Below, one piece after another: positions 54,144 to 64,000 of a stretch of 64,000 bases of DNA. The notes under the pieces were generated by a model, which saw only the letters and a program-made list of their open reading frames with translations, searched no databases and had not been told where the DNA came from. The stretch covers positions 5,912,501 to 5,976,500 of the forward strand of contig AP031356.1 in the NCBI GenBank assembly GCA_037833965.1. The letters run 5' to 3'. Within the stretch, counting starts at the first letter, position 1; each line of letters begins with the position of its first letter. The position numbers and the translations under genes were made by a program. Source of the DNA: Marchantia polymorpha subsp. ruderalis. Its lineage: Eukaryota; Streptophyta; Marchantiopsida; Marchantiales; Marchantiaceae.

Positions 54144-55413
54144 CTAGTCTCCCAGACTTTCTTGTTCTTGAACATGAGATGAAGATTTGGCAATCTTCTT
54201 CAAAAGATCAAAAGAGGCAATGAGGTTAATCTGCGAGTATTTTTTATGCGAGACGAGAAAGGTGTGCTCCAGGTAAAAAACCTAATCTTTCTAGCATATT
54301 CCTGTACGAATCTTCTTATCACTCACTTGAATAGGCGGCTTAGTCAATCAAGATAGAAGCATGCTAGACCCCTGAGCACCATTTTCTCAATATTACTTCA
54401 ATCTCATGAAAGAATTTCGTTGACATGTTATAACGGTACATTGATAGGTTACTTAGAAAAGTTGCCTCGAAGGTTCCGTGATAAAGTCGAGTTGAGGCCA
54501 TCAACAGATGAATATTAAATGCCAGTAAGTTTGCTGAGTGAAAACAACGGAGAGTATTTCCTGTTCGGTCCACAATGGTGGAGTCACGAAACTGATGAAG
54601 CACAAAATGACAAAATGGTGAACTTCGAGGATTGTGCACAGAACACGCAAGATAAATTAACATGAACTGTTGGTGTAGGTGATGCCAACAAGCTATCATC
54701 ACACCATACGTGTTTTCGAATTTTGTCCCTGTCAACAGTTCATGTCAATTCACGTTCAATTCATTCTGCTGCGTTTGTGTCCAAGGAGCGTGTTTCATGA
54801 GAGTAGGGCTCCACCCTCTGTTGAAGCCTTTCCACAAGTTGACCATCAAACTCTTATTTCCGGAGGGAATCTTGAAGTTTGATATCTGGAATCTGTAAAC
54901 ACAATAATTTCCTGGTGAATTGGAGAAAAAAAAATTCTCCAATTTTTGCAGCTCATCACGTTTTCAGATTGATGTCTATCATCGGGATCTGATTTATCTC
55001 ACAACTTCCAGACTAGAAAGAAGAATCAGACTAAAGCGTATCTTCCAGTCGGCTATAAGTGGATCCCCTCGCCCACCTGAGTTGAAAATCCCGCCTATTT
55101 GCAAACTACGGCGTTTTTTCCTTCTCACAAATCTCGAAGTTTCTTATTGGATCACATAGCTCATCCCTAATAGCACAGCCTGGGGGTTGTTCCTCAAGAA
55201 GATGGTTGGTTCTACAGTATTGGGGAAATTTCCCCTCCTAATATCATCCAGGAAGCGGTTGATCAATGTAAGAGTTGGACCGGCAATTCCATGCTTAGAC
55301 TCTGTGAAGCCCAAGACGTGCACCTGCACCCCGTTGCACAAGGTTGATTGTTGCCCACACCCGCAGAGGTTGTGATCACGAGGGACCTGATTACACTGCG
55401 AAGAAGAGGACAT
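54144..55413 (-). CDS. Unknown small gene or gene fragment
   Basis: A start codon at 55413 opens MSSSSQCNQVPRDHNLCGCG and continues through VHVLGFTESKHGIAGPTLTL and FLDDIRRGNFPNTVEPTIFL to about 55160, where a GTGATC donor is available. A convincing terminal exon lies at 54230-54144: acceptor ATACTCGCAG, then INLIASFDLLKKIAKSSSHV and EQESLGD with stop. Exons between are uncertain. The gene is squeezed between the transporter stop (55984) and the open frame at 53.4 kb, so it would encode only about 120-200 residues. Family unknown; a decayed fragment is possible. Confidence 0.35.
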
Positions 55414-55983
55414 GCAGTCTGCGTGTTTTCACAACCGCTTAACGATTATGGTGACAAAATTCATCTTTCTGATGTTTTTCCTATATGAACTCGTTGAGTA
55501 TTTTTTGGTACAAAGTTCAAAACACGATGATAGCAGGCCTTCGACTTACAGTTGAGAATCTCTTTAATGTACACGGAAGATATATACACTTCGCATCAAC
55601 GGTCTTCCTCCCGAAAAACTAAATCTGTTGTCTTAGTATGCTCTAGATCCTTCTTCTGTGTAAAGCCCAACACTTCTCAACGAGGTGGTGAGCCAAGAAG
55701 AAAAGCTCGTTCATGACGACGACGACTGAAAGGCCCTAATCTAACTGGGACTTGAAGGGCGCAACCTGCCGCAATGTCACTTTCTTACAGGTTGATATTG
55801 CTGCCTATCGACTTGCCCGCATCACAAAGGGCACTATGAATTGACAGCTGACGTTTACTTCCACAGAATCTGAAAGAAGCTAATCTTCACTGGGATGGGC
55901 TCGAGGGAGCTTTCAAGGACTAGTTTCGGAACTACTAAGATCTCAAGGCTTGACAAAACCTCCGTTCACTCAGAACTGCCAGC

Positions 55984-58900
55984 CTATTCCTCCTCCTCCA
56001 GCCGTTTCGATCTATACTCAGGGGGTCTAGGGGCAGTCTCGTCGTCTTCGTCCACTTCTGCGATCACTCTCTTGTAGCGGTAAAAATGTGCACAAACCAT
56101 GTAAAATAATAGATTCAGAAAACTGAGCACCGCTAGAAGCCAGAAGAAGTAATCAATATGGCCTCTGTTAAGGTTATCCGGGATCCAACCATCGCTGCCA
56201 CCTTTCCTAGTGATGCTGGTGACAATCGTCACCAATAGGCTACTTAGATAGTTGCCAAGGGCCACGGTAGTGAGGGAGAAGGCACTCGAAAGCCCTCGCA
56301 TGGCATCCGGGGCTTGATCATAGAAGTACTCCAGCTGACCGATGAAAGTAAACACCTCGGATGCACCGATAAGGAAATACTGAGGAACTTGCCAAAATAT
56401 GCTCATGGGCACGGCCCCTTCTGTTTGATCCAGCAGACCCTTCTCCTTGGCTATCTTAAGCCTCTCAATTTCTACCACTGCCGCAGCAACCATGGAACAT
56501 ATGGAGATGAATAATCCGATGCCCATGCGCTGAAGCTGTGTGAAGCCCCTCACATGTTCCGAGTAGCGCCTCACAAACGGTACCAATAGGCGATCGTAGA
56601 CTGGGACCCAGAAAAGAACACTCAAAGTGTCGAAGATGCTGAGAGAGGCTGCTGGAATTTTGAAGGATCCTATGTTAGCGTTCATCCGCTGCCCTTGCAG
56701 CACGAAGAGCGTGGACATCTGTGCATATACAGTAGAAAATACGATTGTTGCCGCCCATATGGGTGCCATTCGAAGCATAATTTTAACCTCCTCGACTTGG
56801 GTGACGGTCACCAGTCTCCAAGAACTCAAAAAACTTTGACCCTTGATGGTTTGCAAATCATTTATACCAGGTGTTGCTGCTTTGTCCAAGAACCTGTCAA
56901 TAAACAGAGAGAACTTCAACTTCAAAGATGCACAGATATTATAATCATGGTTTCTTTGTCAGATGTGCGCAAAAGAAAAGGATTCTTTCAGCAAGCGAAT
57001 ACATCAGCACTGACTGTCCAACACATGCGGGCTCTGGCATGACCTAAAAACACCTCTTGCTCCCCCAACATTAACGGAGCAGGAAGGGAGGAGGAAACCT
57101 AACGAAGACTTACGTAGAGGGAAGACAAGTTTGAAAGTTGTAGCAGATAGTTTTATGAGGCCCAGCTTTGAATGCAACGCATGCAGCGGACTAGCTTGTA
57201 GAATGAGTGTAACATCGCCAGTGTCTGGCAGATATCATTGAATTCTCGAATAGAATGAACAATCGGCCAGAAATTGAACTCACGTGAATTCTTTCGTGTG
57301 TCGGATTTTTCGACTGCCCGTGATTGCAGACTCTTTGTCATGCAGTTCATGAAGATCGTGAGGATCAGCAGGAACTCTAACTTGCGCCTTCCGAAATGCT
57401 GCTACAACAACTTGAGTTATTCGAGTGAGAGGACTGCCACCGGGTTTCTGGTGCCGGTAAAGAGGAGTTCCAAGGAAAAAACTGCCAATAGCAATCCCCA
57501 TTGCCACGGCAGGTACACCGAAACCCCAGCCCCAGCCAACATGTTCTTGGATGTAAACTAGAGCACTGGCAGAAATGAGGGCACCAACATTGATGGAGAA
57601 GTAGAACCAGTTGAAGAATGATGTTTTCCGAGCTCGTTCTTGATCATGGTTGTCATCAAACTGATCAGCTCCAAACGAAGAAACACAGGGTTTAATACCT
57701 CCCGTGCCCAAAGCCACGAGGTAAAGGGACAGGTAGAACACGGCAAGTTGACCAGTGGAAGCTGGGGAGCAGAGCTCATTTGCATTACACCTGGGTGGCT
57801 TCAGCGCGGGCACTGCTGCTGATAGTGTTAATAAAACCATTCCCTGCATCTCAGCATATGCTCTGTTAGTGTCTGAATCATTGATAATTATGTTGTTACA
57901 TAAACTCAGTACATAAACAATTTGTCCCTACTGGAAATCGACACAAATAGTGGGGGTCTGCTTGCTGTGTTGGTTGGTGAGAACATTAAATAACATTCAC
58001 CCTGACGACAGCTTGATGCTGCTTTCTCATTTGGTAGAACGCAGTGACCCACATCAACTAATGTGTTCGTCAGTTCAAACCGGTAGGTGTACATGGCAAA
58101 AGCTTCATGAATAAGTTTCAGATGGTCCAGTGCTAACCCCTCGGAGCATCCACTAACTGAAACACTTGCTAGCAAGAGCTGACATATCGCAGTCTTATGC
58201 TTATTGAACTCGATTATGGAAAAGGCAGAAGACTCACCAGAAAATAGATGAACGAGAAGACTGCGATCGTCCAATATCTTCCCCAATAGGCATCAGCAAG
58301 GAACCCACCAATGAGGGGCGTAATATAGCATGTGCCTGACCAGTTGGTGACATTTGTTGCAGCCTTTGCAGTTCCTTGGTGCAGAACTGTAGTCAAGTAA
58401 GTTACCAAGTTGGTCCCGATTCCATAATATGCAAGCCTTTCACAGCCCTCGTTTCCTGTCACAAGATACAACAGCACTCCACCAGTTAGATTATCGTCCT
58501 ACAGTATTGACCGATGAAATTGCCGATATGACTATCTCAGGGTCCGCTGACTCGAGACGCATGGGGTGTATTCTCTGAGACTGCTTAAGAAATTGGACAA
58601 GTAGACAGGACCAAGAACAAAATTTCCAAACAACCTTTATCATCAAACTCAAAGGCAGAGCATGAATTGCGTTCTGTCCGAGAAAGAGAGGGAGTAATAC
58701 TTACCCAAAATAAATGGACAGGCCTTCCAGCCACCAGTTTTTGCTCGGATCGATGGATTGCCATGCACGTCTACGGAACCATCCAACGTGTACTGAGTGA
58801 GTTCATGTTTTGGGATCGGGCGGTTGCGCAAACCAATTTGTTCGCTTACGGGCTCCCCATCGAATTTCCCGTCCTGCATAACATCCACAATATGACTCCG

Positions 58901-60140
58901 AAATGAGACTTGGACTTATCTTTCCCTTTGGGCTCAAATATGGATACCTCTTGACAACACACAACATGACTTATTCCCTTGAATTCTTCGACTGGAGATT
59001 GGGTACGATCTGAAACCGGTCCAGGAACTACGTGTTTGCTGGTTCCATACGCTAAGTACGAAGCTAATTTGCTGCAATCTTCTCAGTAAGTGATATTTGA
59101 GGGGAAATTTGACAAGAAAAGCGAATCAGATGACTGTTGTAAAGCTTCCTGCACATTTCACAATCAATAGCCCTTTTCACAAAAAGCTGACAATCAGCAC
59201 TTTCGGAAAGAGAACAAAGGTGGTTCAGAAATGAGTTTGGCAGTGCACAGCTCACTCAGCACCTACTTCTGAGGAACATGATCACCAGCCACAAAAGATT
59301 TGAGTTGTCTAATCAGAAGAAAAATGCCAAACCGAGGCAACGCTCCTCGCGTGGAAAGACTTGCTAGAACAGAGCAACTGACGCGTAAATCCGCTCCTTG
59401 CGAAGACTTGTGACAGTACAGCACGGAATTTGGCCTCAAAAGAACGAAACTGCATGCGTAAAGATAGAGACCTCGGAGTCTCCAAACTAGAGCACGCCGA
59501 ACACGGTCACACCCTGGATGAAAGTTGGAAATTCTCGTCTTACAATCGATAAAAAGCATCGACCGAATCGTACGGTAAAAAGAAATCAGTTCTTTCTCGG
59601 GCTTCCAATCGAAATGTCACGCGAAACCAAAAACACGGTGTGCGTTCCTGACGCTCAGATGTATGAACATGCGGTCGATAACAATCAACGATTACGCTGA
59701 AGATGAACGACACAAATACGAAAACAACGCTGCAATCCGCTTTACGTGAGAACTTTGCCGTCCGAACAAATTTTGAGTCAAACCATGGATACCAACCACA
59801 GCCGTCGGCATTCCAACCAATCACTTACTTCCCATAACCCAAAGAACGATCCCCGTTTCAAGCTCAGCCCAGAAATCTGGGCTGAAACTGGAGTACCGTG
59901 CCGAATCTCTCGTCACAGCACCCGAGCATTCCATGCTGCTCCATTCGAAGCACTATCACTCTCACCCAGAGACTCCAACGCAGTTGACAAACGGTGCAAG
60001 CGAGAAAAGAACCAGAAAAACGCTTCTAATCGTACCGTATCGGCAGCGTAATCAGCTGTTGGACGTTCACCGCCATCTTCATGGTAGCCTGCTGTTGTGG
60101 TGGTGGAGGCGAGGGCGGTAGGTGTCGACTTTTCCGCCAT
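55984..60140 (-). CDS. NPF8/PTR-type peptide transporter
   Basis: A proton-coupled di/tripeptide transporter of the NPF (POT/PTR2) family, with 12 membrane segments expected. Five exons join in phase: 60140-60036, 58873-58705, 58455-58238, 57843-57284 and 56893-55984, for 653 residues. Hallmarks are [13 protein letters not shown] and KACPFILG, the proton-coupling ExxER motif in [90 protein letters not shown] and [16 protein letters not shown]. Resemblance is closest to Arabidopsis PTR2/NPF8.3-like proteins. The N-terminus is about 60 residues longer than typical and hydrophilic. The chosen ATG has a strong context (AACGATGGCG); an in-frame ATG at 60311 lies beyond a dinucleotide repeat and is less likely. 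The C-terminal tail is acidic. Confidence 0.95.
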
Positions 60141-60156
60141 CGTTATTCGTCCTGAA

Positions 60157-60203
60157 ACACACACACACACTCTCTCTCTCTCCCTCCCTCCCTCTCTCTC
60201 TCT
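60157..60203. repeat. AC / TC microsatellite in the transporter leader
   Basis: An AC run (about 60157-60170) passes directly into TC and CCCT repeats, 17 bp upstream of the transporter start codon. On the transcript it is a GA- then GT-rich leader. Confidence 0.9.
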
Positions 60204-63200
60204 TACTCCAGCTCTCGTTCTTGCATCAACGCCCAAATTGAAATTGCCGAAATCTACCACTGCGTGCCATGCAGCTCGCTGTAATCGCCCTCTATTCTTT
60301 TCGCGTGCCAAGTGCTGCTGCTCTCCTCCTGCAGCGAACGAACGAGAATCGATGTCACAAACTGGTCACAGCGAAGGGCGTTGAACTAAACAAATCAGCG
60401 CCTGCTGTCGAGGAGGATCTGGGGGTGGACTGGACTGGACTGGACCGGACCGGGCTGGACCGCAGTCTTATGCATCGTCCTCGACGTGTCAGCTCGAGCA
60501 GCAAAAGCGGGGCACGGTTTTAGCAAACGAGGCAGTTAGCCGAGTCCGCCCTCCATTCTCGCTCTTTTGTCTGCCTTCGCTAAAGCTCGCGCTCTGGATT
60601 AGCCAACACGTGCTGCCGAAGCCGCGATCCTCAGGACAAACTCCACAGGCCTACAAGTCTACATCATTCTCTACAGGTCGTCCACGCAGAGTCGCGTCGA
60701 AATTGTCGCTCCCACTCCAAGTGTTGAGGTAATCGCCGGCATGCAACGCACCTTTCTGTGCTGTATTTGCTCGGTGCACATTTTGAGCTCTCGAATGAGC
60801 ATCCGGGACACGACCAGGTGCAGCATGCAGTCTGCGTCAGCTAGTCAAGAACTCATTTTTGCTGTAGATTGATACTGGAGGTATACCTTGTTCGGTGTTC
60901 CTTCTTCCCCTCCAAGCTTCACATAGCCCTGCTGGTGGGGAGATCACTGAAGCAGAGCTTTGGCAGCGATTCGGTGGTCGAGGACTCGAGGTTGAGGACT
61001 CGAGGTGATTGGGCTCTCGGTTAGCTTGGGGGTCCCGTCGAGAAGTCAACAGGTTGTACTCGTCATGATTCGATCCCTTACGCAAGTCTGATGGGGCTGA
61101 CGATGGCTGTTTCCGTGGGCAGTTTTCAGATGTTGTGAGAAACGGGTAGAGTGTCGTAGTGCTGTGGGAGATTTGGAAGGATACTGGTGATTGCGTGCAG
61201 AATCTTCTACATTTGCTTGGCGGAGTCCCTCTGAACCTGTACATGAAATCTGAACACCTGGAGACCATGAAGGCTCGTGAGATCCCTGTCCGGTTTGCAC
61301 GTGGGGAGCGACCAAAACTTTATCTTCAGGTTCAGAGAGCAGAGGATCAGATTTTCGTTGTACACGAGCTCCCAGCCATGATTAGAGAAAGGTGGAAGAA
61401 GTTTCCCATAATTAATAGGATCCGCTGACATCCTCCGAAATTATGGCCGTCAAAGTAGGGACGAAGGACTTCGGAGCAGAAACATCTCACTGGGATAGAG
61501 CCTTCAGACGGCTTTACTACGATATAAGAGGGGACTTCGGGCATTTTTGCCTACCTTTGATCTCTCAGATGGTTTAATTTCTCTTCACAAACAAAAAACC
61601 CGAGAGAGCATTCGATAAATATTACACAGACTGCTTTCAGAAGAATCAAAAGCCGACTTCGTGTAAAATCCTGGTCACAAGTTTGAAACATTGAAGCGCA
61701 TTTGAACGGCCTGCATTTGTACTGATTCGATGGACTGAGAAAGTCCACATGTCTCCTTGATGCCAGTCCCCTCCTGGAACTTCAGAATCTGAACACCCCC
61801 TCCTTTCCTCATACTACAAGCTCAAGAAGGTCCAGTTAGTACAACATGTTGGACGGAAGAAAAGATTTGACCAAGTTCTGAAGGTCCAGAGGGGACTTGT
61901 ACATAGATTCCTCAGGGTATGTCGCATTAGACTAAAGTTCAAATGGATGAGGAGAATTATAAAATGGTACTTTCATAATGCTCTTTGGCTCTTTGTTTTT
62001 CTTCTGGTCTCTTTAAGTTATTGAGTTTGATTTCTCGATTAGTCTGACTTGTTTTACTTGTCAACTATGTCGTGCTGCCATTTATCACGATCTTCTCAAA
62101 CCGACGGGTGGCATTGTCTCATTTGAGTGAGATGTATTGACTTCTCCTATGCACACCTTCTATCTCTGGTTTGTAATATGTGAATTCAACTTCAGTTCCG
62201 CAATGTACTTTTCGCTAAGTGGGTTTGTTGCTAGTGCATTTGTACCACGCTGATGCTCTACATGAGAGTTCTTACAGTTCATCCATGAAATCTTTTTCCA
62301 AGGTGTGCTTCAAAAGGTATTGGCGTTGCCACCTAATTATAGATTGCCTAATATCAAATAGAGTCCAAGGACAGGAAATAGGATAGAGACAGCAAATCCC
62401 AACGAGAGCTTACACAAGATTACCTGACAGCTCAGAAGAATTCAACAATATCCTATGATTATCCTATATTTTCAGGTTATCCGAGCAGACACTGGCGAGG
62501 TTGAACATGTGTATTTTTGGGAACAGAAAACAAAATGCTAGAAACTGTATCCAGCAAAAACGTACACAAGTTCATCTTGATTAAAACATCTAGTCAGTCC
62601 TCGTGATGGATGATAAATATGACAGTTGAAAGCAATATTGGATGCGTGAAGGTCTGAATTCTCACTGGACCACATTTGATTATCCCCTTACATACAAAAA
62701 AATGTAATTGAAACCAGCTTAAGGTACTTTTGGAACACTTCTACTTAGAAGCTATAGACAGGGTTCATCATCCCCAAACATAAAAACAATTAATGTGTGA
62801 TTATCCAAAAACATCAGAAAACCAATTTTAGCAACTAAGAAAAAAGTAATTGTGCAATGCTTGGAGCATATCACTCACTATTTCCGTCTTGAAAATGGAG
62901 GGCTTTTGTTGGATATTTGTCAGTTCTTTATCGTTTTGAAAACTTCCTTAAGATTTACGTATACTCTATCTTCCTTCTCAATACCCTTCAAAACGCTCAT
63001 CGTAAGTTGTAAGTCTCTTCTTCACTGTCAGTTGTTACCTCTGAATTTGTTCCAGTATTGACTCCATGCATGCTACTATTCTTTTGTACAAGGTTTTGAT
63101 GAATTCTATAAGGGGCAATTGAAATTTAAATGAAATAATTTGTAATCGTCTTGATTCAATGAAGAGACATCGGTGTGCAGAATGCTGAGACGAACTACAG

Positions 63201-64000
63201 AAGAATCTCCTATTCTTTAGTTATAGATTTATTCTTAGACTCGACCATTACGAACTTCTATTGATATAGAATATGTTTGACTTAACTCGACTATCCAAAT
63301 TCCTCGTCTACATTGTAGATAGTGAAATTGGAAGCGTTGTCTGACGTCAGAAGCAACAAAGGAAGAAAAGCGGGGCATGAGACAAACAGGAGATATTATG
63401 AACAACGGGAAACAATATTACTTCCTCCTACCTTTTTGAAACGCAATACGGAAGTTCCTTATTCCCCAGGGTGTGGTTCATCAGGTGATGGATGCTCTGG
63501 AGCAAATAACCAGCACTTCGTTTTTCCTCAACGTTGCCATTGTGTTAGGTTCCAAATGCGGGTCATCTGGGGTAATGAAACCAAATGATTACTGAGGACA
63601 TCTCATTTCATCCTGACCAGTACCCATTCTAGCGTTGGACTCAGGGATTCAGTCATAGATGCTGGGTGTTATTAGGAGAGTTGAAAGTTTTTTAGATTCG
63701 GTTAAGCTTAACCTTGCTTACGTAGTTCTTTGAGTTCAGATTCTTGACGTTCAGACTTGAAGATCTGCTGTCACCGATCACGGTACACTTTACTTCTGAT
63801 CGATGGAAGACCTCAATTTGGGATGATATGGGTTTCCAGTACAAACACAGTGGTCTGAAAACTGAGTTTGTCATTGTTCTTCTTGTCGTTCTTGTTCTAA
63901 ACGTGCTCTCGCTTGTCGGGAGACTAGAACCTGCTTCATGCTATCATGGCGCCGGGAATGATGTAATGAAATAATATTTGACAGTAAACGAGTTTGGGGT
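60204..64000. other. Right end of window, no recognised gene
   Basis: The first 0.5 kb is probably the transporter promoter. The plus-strand frame 61159-61428 (90 codons, containing REIPVRFARGERPKLYLQVQ) and the frame 63322-63588 look somewhat coding-like but match nothing I know. The rest, about 61.8-64 kb, is balanced to AT-rich with stops in all frames. Confidence 0.45.

Overview
The window looks like nuclear DNA of a land plant. Genes are split by many short GT-AG introns. The four confident proteins are plant-type: a PgiC-like glucose-6-phosphate isomerase, a 361-residue GDP-mannose pyrophosphorylase, an AFG1-like mitochondrial ATPase and an NPF8/PTR peptide transporter. CT-rich leaders, a copia LTR and a hAT transposon also fit. 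A bryophyte is my guess from gene style only; I cannot name the species.

Layout. 1-2.85 kb: repeat complex (15-bp minisatellite, larger duplication, tandem foldback units) ending in the 3' end and LTR of a Ty1/copia element. 2.9-7.2 kb: decayed, AT-rich, gene-free DNA. 9.2-17.0 kb, minus: glucose-6-phosphate isomerase, 24 exons traced by frame and splice phase. 17-19 kb: GC-rich upstream island. 19-31.6 kb: AT-rich transposon graveyard holding a 4.04-kb hAT element (23749-27788) with a perfect 8-bp target-site duplication and a dead transposase. 31.6-35 kb: no recognised gene, several tandem repeats. 35.0-37.7 kb, minus: GDP-mannose pyrophosphorylase, complete in 5 exons. 37.7-44.3 kb: GC-rich, low-complexity sequence without a recognised gene. 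44.3-50.3 kb, minus: AFG1-like ATPase whose splice phases run into a C-terminal EF-hand. 53.1-55.4 kb, minus: exon-like pieces I do not recognise. 56.0-60.1 kb, minus: NPF8-type transporter, complete in 5 exons. 60.2-64 kb: nothing recognised.

All four confident genes lie on the minus strand. They do not form an obvious pathway cluster, although the isomerase and GMPP bracket the fructose-6-phosphate to GDP-mannose (cell wall, glycosylation, ascorbate) route. The observations most worth following are: (1) an in-frame, transit-peptide-like 75-codon extension on the cytosolic-type isomerase, with an internal ATG in strong context exactly at a splice junction, suggesting one gene could supply two compartments; (2) the AFG1 ATPase with an EF-hand tail and a GC-AG intron; (3) the datable hAT insertion; (4) several near-perfect hairpins. 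No CRISPR, operon, tRNA or rRNA gene was seen.
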